Assembly (NCBI RefSeq): GCF_003626575.1
Contig: NZ_RBDY01000019.1
Coordinates: forward strand, 1-64,000
Reading direction: 5' to 3'
Length of the DNA stretch: 64,000 nt
From: Streptomyces radicis
GTDB taxonomy: Bacteria; Actinomycetota; Actinomycetes; Streptomycetales; Streptomycetaceae
Shown here in pieces: positions 45,150 to 54,138 of this stretch; positions within the stretch are counted from its first letter, which is position 1, and each line of letters begins with the position of its first letter. The position numbers and the translations under genes were made by a program. The notes under the pieces were generated by a model. The model was not told the origin of the DNA. It saw only the letters and a program-made list of their open reading frames with translations, and made no database searches.

Positions 45150-45950
45150 TCAACCTCCGGACGCCGCAGGGGCGCTGGGCGCGCTGACGTCGAAGTGCCG
45201 TGCGCCGTCGGCCGCATTCATGACCGCGGCCAGCGCGGTGGCCTTCGCGTCCGAATCCTCCGCGCTGCCCCAGCGGACCACGCGGTCCCCCGACAACTCG
45301 AGGGTGATGGCGTCGAACGACGCGACGCGGACGACCCTCAGGTCCTCGCGCACGGAGCCGGGCAGGGCGTCCACGACCGAGACGGCCTCCGCGCGCACGC
45401 GGTCCTCGCCGAAGCGCCGCAGGCTCGGACTCTCCGTCAGCTCCAGCTCGAGCAGGGGCACCCCCGGCAGCGCCTCGGCCCGCTCGCCGAACACGACGCC
45501 TTCCCCGTCCACCTCGCGGAACGCGCCGCCCGTCGCGATCAGCACGGCGGGGCTGCGCTCCGTCACCTTGAGCGCGACGCCGTGCGGCCAGCCGCGGACC
45601 ACGTCGACCGAGGCCAGACGCGGCAGTTCCGCGAGGAGCCGGTCGCCGATCGCTCCCTTGTCCAGGGAGGCCATCGGCGACCCGACGGGGACGTCGGCCA
45701 CCTCGAGGACCTGATCGGCGGTCAGCACGCGGGGGCCTTCGTGCCAGCGGACGGAGACGCGCTCGACGCGCAGCCAGTCCGAGCCGTACAGCGCCCACGT
45801 GCCGAAGCCGCCGAGCAGCGCGGCCATGACGATGAGCACGGCCAGCAGCCTGGGCCGCCCGAACCAGCGGCGTCGGCGCGTGGGCGGGCGGCGGCCGGAG
45901 TCCGACGTGCGGCGCAGCCCGCCGCGTTCCGCTGTCGTCGCTCCGGCCAC
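45150..45950 (-). CDS. ftsQ: Cell division protein FtsQ
   Basis: A 266-residue bitopic protein with a basic cytoplasmic N-terminus (GRRPPTRRRRWFGRPR), one transmembrane helix (about 36-52), and an extracytoplasmic POTRA domain (WLRVERVSVRWHEGPRVLTADQVLE) plus beta domain. It links the divisome assembly with FtsL and FtsI. The start is a GTG 26 nt after murG. Confidence 0.93.
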   Translation of the reverse strand: MAGATTAERGGLRRTSDSGRRPPTRRRRWFGRPRLLAVLIVMAALLGGFGTWALYGSDWLRVERVSVRWHEGPRVLTADQVLEVADVPVGSPMASLDKGAIGDRLLAELPRLASVDVVRGWPHGVALKVTERSPAVLIATGGAFREVDGEGVVFGERAEALPGVPLLELELTESPSLRRFGEDRVRAEAVSVVDALPGSVREDLRVVRVASFDAITLELSGDRVVRWGSAEDSDAKATALAAVMNAADGARHFDVSAPSAPAASGG

Positions 45951-45976
45951 GTGTCCTTCAACTCCCCTGTCGCGCG

Positions 45977-47068
45977 CTACGAACGGCGCGCGGCGATCGC
46001 CTCGTGCACCATGCCGACCAGCAGCTCGTCGGCGTCCCTGCGGCCGAACTCGGCGGCGGCGCGGGACATGGCCAGCAGCCGCCCCGGATCGGTCAGCACC
46101 GGAAGGACCGTTCCCCTGACCCAGTCCGGCGTCAGCTGGGCGTCGTCGATGAGGAGACCGCCACCCGCGTTCACCACCGGCTGGGCGTTGAGCCGCTGTT
46201 CGCCGTTGCCGATGGGCAGCGGGACATAGGCGGCGGGGAGCCCGACGGCGGACAGCTCGGCGACGGTCATCGCGCCCGCGCGGCAGAGCATCATGTCGGC
46301 CGCCGCGTACGCGAGGTCCATGCGGTCCACATACGATAGCGGGACATAAGGCGGCATCCCCGGCATGGTGTCCACCTGCGGCAGTTCGTTCTTGGGGCCG
46401 ACCGCGTGGAGGACCTGGACGCCCGAGCGCTGGAGGGCCGGAACGGCGGTGGCGATGACCTCGTTGAGCCGCCGCGCGCCCTGCGAGCCGCCGGAGACCA
46501 GCAGCGTCGGCAGGTTGGCGTCGAGCCCGAAGAACTGCCGCGCCTCGTGCCGCAGCGCCGCGCGGTCCAGGGTGGCGATGGAGCGGCGCAGCGGGATGCC
46601 GACGTAGCGCGCGTGCCGCAGCTTGCTCTCGGGGGTGGAGACGGCGACGAAGCGGGTGTAGCGCGCGCCGATCCGATTCGCCAGTCCTGGGCGGGCGTTG
46701 GCCTCGTGGACCACGATCGGGACGCGCTGGCGCTTGGCCGCGAGATAGCCGGGGAGGGCGACATAGCCGCCGAAGCCGATCACGCAGGCGGCCTTGGTGC
46801 GTTCGATGATCTCCTCCGCCGCCTTGATCGTGCCGCGCAGCCTGCCCGGGACCGTGATCAGCTCGGGGGTGGGCTTGCGCGGCAGCGGAACGGCGGGGAT
46901 CAGGCCGAGCTCATAGCCGCGTTCGGGCACGAGACGGGTCTCGAGACCGCGTTCCGTGCCCAGGGCCGTGATGCCCACGGTCGGATCCTGCCTGCGCAGG
47001 GCGTCCGCGAGGGCGAGCGCCGGCTCGATGTGGCCGGCGGTCCCTCCGCCGGCGAGGACAACATGCAC
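45977..47068 (-). CDS. murG: UDP-GlcNAc:lipid I GlcNAc-transferase MurG
   Basis: A 363-residue GT-B enzyme starting at a GTG (first residues VHVVLAGGGTAGHIEPALALAD; the first Gly-loop is complete). Membrane-association and donor loops are FGGYVALPGYLAA, SGGSQGARRLNEV and CRAGAMTVAELSAVGLPA. It makes lipid II on the cytoplasmic face. It lies 6 nt after ftsW. Confidence 0.97.
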   Translation of the reverse strand: MHVVLAGGGTAGHIEPALALADALRRQDPTVGITALGTERGLETRLVPERGYELGLIPAVPLPRKPTPELITVPGRLRGTIKAAEEIIERTKAACVIGFGGYVALPGYLAAKRQRVPIVVHEANARPGLANRIGARYTRFVAVSTPESKLRHARYVGIPLRRSIATLDRAALRHEARQFFGLDANLPTLLVSGGSQGARRLNEVIATAVPALQRSGVQVLHAVGPKNELPQVDTMPGMPPYVPLSYVDRMDLAYAAADMMLCRAGAMTVAELSAVGLPAAYVPLPIGNGEQRLNAQPVVNAGGGLLIDDAQLTPDWVRGTVLPVLTDPGRLLAMSRAAAEFGRRDADELLVGMVHEAIAARRS

Positions 47069-47074
47069 CGAATT

Positions 47075-48442
47075 TCACCGCTCTCCGGACGGCGTCCTGG
47101 CACGCCGTCTCTTCGTCTTCCACTTGAGCCCAGGTCCCCGCGTGGCCAGGGCGGCCCTGGCCGCCGGGTCGCTGCGCGCGAAGGCGATCAGCAGACCGAC
47201 GGCGAACATGGTGGGCAACAGGGCTGAGCCCCCGTAGGAGAACAGCGGCAGGGGCACCCCGGCGATGGGCAGCAGACCCAGCACAGCACCGATGTTGATG
47301 ACGGTCTGGACCATGAGCCAGGCCGTCACCCCTCCCGCGGCATACCTCACGAAGGGATCCTCCGTGCGTCCGGCCACGCGAATACCCGCATAGCCTAGAG
47401 CCGCGAAGAGACCGAGGACCGACAGCGTCCCCGCAAGGCCGAGCTCCTCCCCCGCGATGGCGAAGATGAAGTCGGTGTGGGGCTCGGGGAGTTCGCCCCA
47501 CTTCTCCGCGCTCGCGCCCAGGCCGGAGCCGAACCAGCCGCCCGACGCGAGCGCGTAGATGCCGTGGACGGCCTGCCAGCAGCGGTCGCCGGGCCCGGGG
47601 TCGGTGGCGCCGAGGCAGGCGAGCCGGTCCATGCGGTGCGGGCTGGTGGCGATGAAGAGCGCGCCCAGCACGGCGGCCGTGGCGAGCACGCCCACGAAGA
47701 GGCGGGTGGGGGCGCCGGCCAGCCAGAGCAGGGCGAAGACGATGGCGGTGAGGATCATCACCGTTCCCATGTCGCCGCCGACCATCACCAGGCCGAACAC
47801 CAGCAGCGCGCCGGGGACCAGGGGGATCAGCAGGTGGCGCCACTGGGTCAGCAGCCGCTTCTCGCCCTTCCTGGCCAGCAGGTCGCCGCCCCACAGCACG
47901 AGCGCCAGCTTGGCGAACTCGCTCGGCTGGATCTGGAACGAGCCGCCCACCGCGATCCAGTTGGTGCTGCCGTTGACCTCGACGCCGACGCCGGGGACCT
48001 GCACGAGCACCAGCAGGGCGACCGTGCAGGCGAGGAAGGGATAGGTCAGGGCGCGCAGCAGCCGGACGGGGACGCGGGAGGCGATGAAGAGCAGCACGGT
48101 GCCGAGCACGGCGGCGAGCAGCTGCTTCCTGAAGTAGAACGTGGCGGGCAGCTCGTGGCGCAGCGCCTGGATCTGGGAGGCGGAGAAGACCATCACGAGG
48201 CCGAGCAGGGTGATCAGCAGCCCGGTGCCCATGACGACGTAATAGGCCGTCAGCGGGCGGTCCCACGCGCGGCGCAGCCGGGCCAGCAGCCGGGGGGCGC
48301 GCGGCGGACGTGGGCGCGGGCGCCTGCGCGGGGCGTAGACCGCGGCCTCGCCCCGGGGCGCGCGCGGGCGCACGGCGCCCGTGCGGCGCGCGCCGGGGGA
48401 CGCGGAACGGGCGACGAAGGGCGCGGGGTGCTCAGCCGTCAT
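47075..48442 (-). CDS. ftsW: Septal peptidoglycan polymerase FtsW (SEDS)
   Basis: A 455-residue SEDS glycosyltransferase with about ten transmembrane helices. Conserved segments are STNWIAVGGSFQIQPSEFAKLA, HTDFIFAIAGEELG and PIAGVPLPLFSYGGSALL; the putative catalytic Asp follows in the large loop with PEPHTDFIF. The ~60-residue N-terminal cytoplasmic extension is rich in Arg/Pro. It works with the transpeptidase FtsI encoded upstream. ATG at 48442, 41 bp after murD. Confidence 0.95.
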   Translation of the reverse strand: MTAEHPAPFVARSASPGARRTGAVRPRAPRGEAAVYAPRRRPRPRPPRAPRLLARLRRAWDRPLTAYYVVMGTGLLITLLGLVMVFSASQIQALRHELPATFYFRKQLLAAVLGTVLLFIASRVPVRLLRALTYPFLACTVALLVLVQVPGVGVEVNGSTNWIAVGGSFQIQPSEFAKLALVLWGGDLLARKGEKRLLTQWRHLLIPLVPGALLVFGLVMVGGDMGTVMILTAIVFALLWLAGAPTRLFVGVLATAAVLGALFIATSPHRMDRLACLGATDPGPGDRCWQAVHGIYALASGGWFGSGLGASAEKWGELPEPHTDFIFAIAGEELGLAGTLSVLGLFAALGYAGIRVAGRTEDPFVRYAAGGVTAWLMVQTVINIGAVLGLLPIAGVPLPLFSYGGSALLPTMFAVGLLIAFARSDPAARAALATRGPGLKWKTKRRRARTPSGER

Positions 48443-48483
48443 CGTGGGCCCCTCCTTCGGCCCGCGCCGGCTTCTCCCGCGGG

Positions 48484-49920
48484 CTACTGCTCGGTTGCGC
48501 CCTGACCGTCCGCCAGGGCGTGGACGGCGGCGGCGAAGGCGTCGCCCCGCTCGTTGTAATTCGTGAACATATCCATCGAGGCACAGGCCGGGGCCATCAG
48601 GACCGTGTCTCCGGGCCGGGCCAGCCGGGTCGCCTCGTGGACAGCCGCCGCCATCGCCCCAGTGTCCGTCCGGTCGAGGTCGACGACCGGCACATCCGGG
48701 GCGTGTCGCGCCAGGGCGTCGGCGATCAGGCCGCGGTCGGCGCCGATGAGGACCACGCCGCGCAGCCGCCCGACGGCGCCGCGCACCAGGTCGTCGAACG
48801 TCGCGCCCTTGGCCAGCCCTCCGGCGATCCACACGGTGGACGGGTAGGCGGCGAGGGACGCCTCGGCGGCATGGGTGTTGGTGGCCTTGGAGTCGTCCAC
48901 ATAGGACACCCCCGCCACGTCGGCGACGTGCTCGATGCGGTGCGGATCGGGGGTGAACGCGCGCAGCCCGTCGCGCACGGCCGCGGGCTCCACGCCGTAG
49001 GCGCGGGCCAGGGCGGCGGCGGCCAGGGCGTTGGCGATGTTGTGCGGGGCCGGGGGGTTCACGTCGGCGACGGTGGCGAGCTCCTGGGCGCGCTCCCTGC
49101 GGTCGGGGATGAACGCCCGGTCGGCCAGGACGCCGTCCACGACGCCGAGTTGGGAGAGCCCGGGCGGGCCGAGGGTGAAGCCGACGGCGCGGCAGCCCTC
49201 GACCACGTCCGCCTTGGCGACCAGGTCCTCGGTGGCGGGGTCGGCGACGTTGTAGACGCAGGCGACCCGGTTCCCGGCGTAGACGCGGCCCTTGTCCGCG
49301 GCGTACGCGTCCATCGAGCCGTGCCAGTCGAGGTGGTCGGGGGCCAGGTTGAGCACGGCCCCCGAGTGCGGGCGCACGGAGGGCGCCCAGTGCAGCTGGT
49401 AGCTGGACAGCTCGACGGCCAGCACGTCGTAGGGCGGGTCGGCCAGGACGACGTCGACGAGCGGGGTGCCGATGTTCCCGACCGCGGCCGTGCGCAGGCC
49501 CGCCGCCTGAAGGATGGCGGCGAGCATGCGCACGGTGGTGGTCTTGCCGTTGGTGCCGGTGACGGCGAGCCAGGGCGGGCCCGACGCGCCGCGCAGCCGC
49601 CAGGCGATCTCGACGTCGCCGACGACCTCGACGTCGATGGCGGCCGCCGCGGTGAACAGGGGGCTGTCGGGGCGCCAGCCGGGCGACGTGACCACCAGGT
49701 CGGTGTCGCCGGGAAGCCGCTCGCCGTCGCCGAGCCAGACGTCGATGCCCTCGGCGCCCAGCTCGGCCGCGCGCGCCCGCTGGCGCTCGCTGTCGCCGCC
49801 GTCCACGACGGTGACCCGCGACCCGAGCCGGGCCAGGGCACGGGCCGTGCTGACCCCGCTCACCCCGAGCCCGGCCACGGTCACGCGCAGGCCGTCGAAC
49901 GTCTCCACCCGCCGTGTCAC
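48484..49920 (-). CDS. murD: UDP-MurNAc-L-Ala:D-Glu ligase MurD
   Basis: A 478-residue Mur ligase with three domains: N-terminal Rossmann (VTVAGLGVSGVSTARALARLG), central ATPase with P-loop AVTGTNGKTTTVRML and the VELSSYQLHW region, and a C-terminal domain with SYVDDSKATNTHAA. The GTG start overlaps the mraY stop by 4 nt. Confidence 0.97.
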   Translation of the reverse strand: MTRRVETFDGLRVTVAGLGVSGVSTARALARLGSRVTVVDGGDSERQRARAAELGAEGIDVWLGDGERLPGDTDLVVTSPGWRPDSPLFTAAAAIDVEVVGDVEIAWRLRGASGPPWLAVTGTNGKTTTVRMLAAILQAAGLRTAAVGNIGTPLVDVVLADPPYDVLAVELSSYQLHWAPSVRPHSGAVLNLAPDHLDWHGSMDAYAADKGRVYAGNRVACVYNVADPATEDLVAKADVVEGCRAVGFTLGPPGLSQLGVVDGVLADRAFIPDRRERAQELATVADVNPPAPHNIANALAAAALARAYGVEPAAVRDGLRAFTPDPHRIEHVADVAGVSYVDDSKATNTHAAEASLAAYPSTVWIAGGLAKGATFDDLVRGAVGRLRGVVLIGADRGLIADALARHAPDVPVVDLDRTDTGAMAAAVHEATRLARPGDTVLMAPACASMDMFTNYNERGDAFAAAVHALADGQGATEQ

Positions 49921-50981
49921 CAGTCCGCCACCCATGTGCCGTAGAAGATGCCGATGCCGACGATGACGCACATGCCCTGGATGATCCAGAACCGCACGAC
50001 GACCAGGACCTCGCTCCAGCCCTTGAGCTCGAAGTGGTGCTGGAGCGGCGCCATCTTGAACACGCGCCGCCCGGTCAGCCGGAACGAGCCGACCTGGATG
50101 ACCACGGACATGGTGATCAGGACGAAGAGGCCGCCGAGCACCGCGATGAGCAGCTCGGTGCGGGAGACGATGGCGAGCCCCGCGAGCGCGCCGCCGAGCG
50201 CCAGTGAGCCGGTGTCGCCCATGAAGATCTTGGCCGGTGAGGTGTTCCACCACAGGAAGCCGAAGAGCGCCCCCATCAGCGCGGCGGCCACCACCGCGGC
50301 GTCGAGCGGATCGCGTACCTCGTAACAGGAGGCCCCCGCGGTGACCGGGTCGGCGCACGTCTGGCCGTACTGCCAGACGCCGATGAAGACATACGCGCCG
50401 AACACCATCACCGAGGCGCCCGTGGCGAGGCCGTCGAGGCCGTCGGTGAGGTTCACGCCGTTGGACATCGCCAGGATCATGAACAGCGCCCACAGCACGA
50501 ACAGCACGGGGCCGATGGTCCAGGAGAAGTCCTGGGTGAACGACAGGTGCGTGGACGCCGGGGTGAGCCCGCGGGCATCGGCGAAGTTCAGGGACAGGAT
50601 CGCGAACGTGACGCCCACGATGAACTGCCCCAGCATCTTCGCGCCGGCGCGCAGGCCGAGGCTGCGCCGCCTGACGATCTTGATGTAGTCGTCGAGGAAG
50701 CCGACCAGGCCCATGCCCGCCATCAGGAAGAGCACCAGAAGACCCGAGATGCTGGGCTGTTCGCTCGTGATGACCTTGGTGAGGGCGTAGGCGATCAGGG
50801 TCGCCAGGATGAACGCGATGCCGCCCATCGTCGGGGTGCCGCGCTTGCTGTGGTGGTCCCTGGGGCCGTCGTCCCTGATGTACTGGCCGTAGCCCTTGCG
50901 GGCCAGCAGCTTGATCAGCAGCGGCGTGCCGATCAGGGTCAGGAAGAGTCCGATCGCGCCGGAGAAGAGGATCTGCCTCAT
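49917..50981 (-). CDS. mraY: Phospho-MurNAc-pentapeptide translocase MraY
   Basis: A 354-residue polytopic enzyme that makes lipid I. Ten transmembrane helices are predicted. Active-site motifs are GFLDDYIKI, NLTDGLDGLA and FMGDTGSLALGG, and MAPLQHHFELKGW gives the HHH-like loop. It overlaps murF and murD by 4 nt on either side. Confidence 0.98.
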   Translation of the reverse strand: MRQILFSGAIGLFLTLIGTPLLIKLLARKGYGQYIRDDGPRDHHSKRGTPTMGGIAFILATLIAYALTKVITSEQPSISGLLVLFLMAGMGLVGFLDDYIKIVRRRSLGLRAGAKMLGQFIVGVTFAILSLNFADARGLTPASTHLSFTQDFSWTIGPVLFVLWALFMILAMSNGVNLTDGLDGLATGASVMVFGAYVFIGVWQYGQTCADPVTAGASCYEVRDPLDAAVVAAALMGALFGFLWWNTSPAKIFMGDTGSLALGGALAGLAIVSRTELLIAVLGGLFVLITMSVVIQVGSFRLTGRRVFKMAPLQHHFELKGWSEVLVVVRFWIIQGMCVIVGIGIFYGTWVADW

Positions 50982-52408
50982 CGGGCGGCGACCTCGCCAT
51001 CGACGCCGTCGCCCGTCAGCCGGATGGCGACTTCCTCCAGGCCCACCGCACGGGACGCCTTGACCAGCACGACATCTCCCGGCCTCAGCTCCCTGCGCAG
51101 CAGCTCGACCGCCGCCTGAGCGTCGGACACGTGCACCGACTCCTCACCCCACGAACCCTCGTTCTTGGCGCCCATGTCCAGCCACGCGGCCTCCTGGCCG
51201 CCGACGGACACGAGCCTGCTCACGTTGAGCCGGACGACCAGCCGTCCGACGGCGTCGTGCTCGGCCAGCGCGTCCTCCCCGAGCTCGGCCATCGCGCCGA
51301 GCACCGCCCACGTGCGCCCGCCCCGTGCCTTCGCGGCGTCGCCCATGGCGACGAGCGCGCGCAGCGCGGCGCGCATCGACTCGGGGTTGGCGTTGTAGGC
51401 GTCGTTGACCACGGTGACGCCGTCGGCCCGTTCGGTGACCTCCATCCGCCACTTCGAGAGCGGCGCGGCCTCCGTCAGGGTTTCGGCGATGTCCGCGGCG
51501 GACATGCCTACCTCATGCGCAACTGCCGCCGCGGCAAGCGCGTTCGACACATGGTGCTCACCGTACAGGCGCAGGGTCACATCGGCGCACCCGGTGGGGG
51601 TGTGCAGCTCGAACGTCGGCCGCCCCTCCGGTGTCAGCCGCACGTGCGCGGCGCGGACGTGCGCGTCGTCGGCCTCGCCGAAGAGCAGCGTCCTCGCGGT
51701 GGTGCGGCTCGCCATGGCGCGCACCAGCGGGTCGTCCGCGTTGAGCACGGCGACACCGCCATCCGCGGCCGACGGCAGCGCCTCGACGAGCTCGCCCTTG
51801 GCCTGGGCGATGGCCTCTCTCGAGCCGAACTCCCCGATGTGGGCGGAGCCGACGTTGAGGACCACGCCGATGCGCGGCGGGGTGAGCGACGTGAGGTAGC
51901 GGATGTGGCCGATGCCGCGGGCGCCCATCTCGAGCACGAGGAAGCGGGTGGCCTCCCCGGCGCGCAGGGCGGTGAGCGGCAGGCCGATCTCGTTGTTCAG
52001 GGAGCCGGGCGGCCAGATGGTGGGGGCGGTGCGCTCCAGCAGCTGGGCGATGAGGTCCTTGGTGCTGGTCTTGCCCGCGGAGCCGGTGAGCGCGACGAGG
52101 GTGGCGCCCAGGTCCTTGACGGTGTGCCGGGCGAGCGCGCCGAGCGCCGCGGTGACGTCGTCGACGAGCACGGCGGGCACGCCGACGGGGCGGGTGGCGA
52201 GCACCACCGCGGCACCGGCGGCGACGGCGGCGACGGCGAAGTCGTGGCCGTCGACGCGTTCGCCCGGCAGCGCGGCGAAGAGTGAGCCGGGCTCGGCCAG
52301 CCTGGAGTCGATGACCACGGGCCCGGTGACGCGGGGTGGTGACTCCGGTATGTCATGCGGCTCTCCCCGCACGACCGTGATGAGCTCAGCAACGGAAAGG
52401 GGGATCAC
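50978..52408 (-). CDS. murF: UDP-MurNAc-tripeptide:D-Ala-D-Ala ligase MurF
   Basis: A 476-residue Mur ligase. The N-terminal domain holds VIDSRLAEPGSLFAALPG, the P-loop is ALTGSAGKTSTKDL, and VVNDAYNANPESMRAAL is typical of MurF. The GTG start overlaps the murE stop by 4 nt. Confidence 0.97.
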   Translation of the reverse strand: MIPLSVAELITVVRGEPHDIPESPPRVTGPVVIDSRLAEPGSLFAALPGERVDGHDFAVAAVAAGAAVVLATRPVGVPAVLVDDVTAALGALARHTVKDLGATLVALTGSAGKTSTKDLIAQLLERTAPTIWPPGSLNNEIGLPLTALRAGEATRFLVLEMGARGIGHIRYLTSLTPPRIGVVLNVGSAHIGEFGSREAIAQAKGELVEALPSAADGGVAVLNADDPLVRAMASRTTARTLLFGEADDAHVRAAHVRLTPEGRPTFELHTPTGCADVTLRLYGEHHVSNALAAAAVAHEVGMSAADIAETLTEAAPLSKWRMEVTERADGVTVVNDAYNANPESMRAALRALVAMGDAAKARGGRTWAVLGAMAELGEDALAEHDAVGRLVVRLNVSRLVSVGGQEAAWLDMGAKNEGSWGEESVHVSDAQAAVELLRRELRPGDVVLVKASRAVGLEEVAIRLTGDGVDGEVAAR

Positions 52409-54027
52409 TGCAACGGGCCTCGCCTGGCGTCGGGGTGTCTTGGGGCTTGCGAGCCGCGCTCGATGGCCGCGCGCAGCTCCTCTCGGTCGTCGAAGGGCCG
52501 GATGACTCCGGCGATGTCCTGGCCACGCTCGTGGCCCTTGCCCGCGACCAGGACGGTGTCGCCCGGCTCGGCGCGGGCGACGGCGGCGGCGATGGCGGCC
52601 GCGCGGTCCTCCTCCACCAGCACGGTGCCGCGCTCGTGGGCGGGCACCTCGGCGGCGCCGGCGAGCATCGCGGCCAGGATGGCGAGCGGGTCCTCGGAGC
52701 GGGGGTTGTCCGAGGTGAGCACGGCGGTGTCGGCGAGCCGGGCCAGGGCGGCGCCCATGCGGGGGCGCTTGTGCGGGTCGCGGTCGCCGCCGCAGCCGAG
52801 CACGGCGTGCAGCCGCCCGCGGGTGACCTTGCGCAGGGCGTAGAGCACGGACTCCACGGCGTCGGGCTTGTGGGCGTAGTCGACCACGGCGAGGAACGGC
52901 TGTCCGGCGTCGACCCGTTCGAGCCGCCCTGGGACGCCGGGCACCGCGGCGACGCCGTCGGCGGCGGTCTGCGGGTCGATGCCCGCGACGGCGAGGGCCG
53001 CGACGGCGGCGAGGGCGTTGGCGACGTTGAACGGGCCCGGCAGCGGTGCGGTGGCCCTGACGCGGGCGCCCTCGGGGCCGAGGGCGGTGAACGTCGAGCC
53101 GAGCGGGCCGATCTCCACGTCGTCGGCGCGCCAGTCGGCGTCGGGGTGGCCCTCGGCGGAGAACGTGGTCACCGGGATCTCGGAGAGCCCGAGCAGCCTG
53201 CGGCCGTACTCGTCGTCCAGGTTGACCACGCCGAGCCGCGCGCGGGCGCGGGTGAACAGGCGCGCCTTGGTGAGGAAGTAGTCCTCGATGTCCGGGTGGA
53301 AGTCGAGGTGTTCGGCGCTGAGGTTGGTGAAGACGGCGACATCGAACACGCAGCCGTCGACGCGGCCGAGGGCCAGCGCGTGGCTGGAGACCTCCATGGC
53401 GACGGAGCGGACGCCGCGTTCGCGCATGACGGCGAAGAGGGCCTGGAGCTCCGTGGCCTCGGGGGTGGTGCGTTCGGACGCGAGGCGCTCGCCCGCGACG
53501 CGGGTCTCGACCGTGCCGATGAGGCCGGTCTCCTCGCCGTCCTTGGCCGCGTGGCGCAGGCCGCCCTCGACCAGGTAGGCGGTGGTGGTCTTGCCCGAGG
53601 TGCCGGTGATGCCGATCTGGAGCAGGTCGCGCCCCGGCTCGTCGAAGATCGCGGCGGCCAGGCCGCCCATCACGGCGCGCGGCTCGGGCACGGTGAGGAC
53701 CGGGAGGCCCGTGACCGCGGCGCGCTCGGCGCCGCCGGGGTCGGTGAGCACGGCGACCGCGCCGAGGCTCGCGGCCTGGGCGGAGAAGTCGGCGCCGTGG
53801 AAGCGGGCGCCGGGGAGCGCGGCGTAGAGGTCGCCGGGGATGACGGCGCGTGAGTCGTGGGTGATCCCGGTGACGGGCTGCTCGCCGCCCGGGGCCTCGA
53901 CGGCGCGGGGCTCGGGGATGTCGAGGAGCTCGGCCAGCTCAGCCAGGGGCACGGGCCTCACGTGCGCCGGGCGGCGCGGGGATTGATCAGCGAGTGGCAC
54001 GGCGGTGAGCGTACCGGGCTGGGGCAT
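52405..54027 (-). CDS. murE: UDP-MurNAc-L-Ala-D-Glu:diaminopimelate ligase MurE
   Basis: A roughly 540-residue Mur ligase. Domain hallmarks are ITHDSRAVIPGDLYAALPG, P-loop GITGTSGKTTTAYL and FTNLSAEHLDFH. SDNPRSEDP is the DNPR signature of diaminopimelate-adding MurE; streptomycetes use LL-DAP. I put the start at the ATG at 54027, but the upstream codons are open to 54069 and a GTG at 54000 is also possible; none has a clear ribosome-binding site. It is 111 bp after pbpB. Confidence 0.94.
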   Translation of the reverse strand: MPQPGTLTAVPLADQSPRRPAHVRPVPLAELAELLDIPEPRAVEAPGGEQPVTGITHDSRAVIPGDLYAALPGARFHGADFSAQAASLGAVAVLTDPGGAERAAVTGLPVLTVPEPRAVMGGLAAAIFDEPGRDLLQIGITGTSGKTTTAYLVEGGLRHAAKDGEETGLIGTVETRVAGERLASERTTPEATELQALFAVMRERGVRSVAMEVSSHALALGRVDGCVFDVAVFTNLSAEHLDFHPDIEDYFLTKARLFTRARARLGVVNLDDEYGRRLLGLSEIPVTTFSAEGHPDADWRADDVEIGPLGSTFTALGPEGARVRATAPLPGPFNVANALAAVAALAVAGIDPQTAADGVAAVPGVPGRLERVDAGQPFLAVVDYAHKPDAVESVLYALRKVTRGRLHAVLGCGGDRDPHKRPRMGAALARLADTAVLTSDNPRSEDPLAILAAMLAGAAEVPAHERGTVLVEEDRAAAIAAAVARAEPGDTVLVAGKGHERGQDIAGVIRPFDDREELRAAIERGSQAPRHPDARRGPLQ

Positions 54028-54138
54028 GCCGGAGCGAAACGAGGTTGACCCGTCGGTGATGGTTCTCACGTGCCTGTGCTCCGCTCTGTGGTGCCGGGCT
54101 GGTGCGGGTGCTGCGGGGTCGTCGGGGCTGCGGGGTGG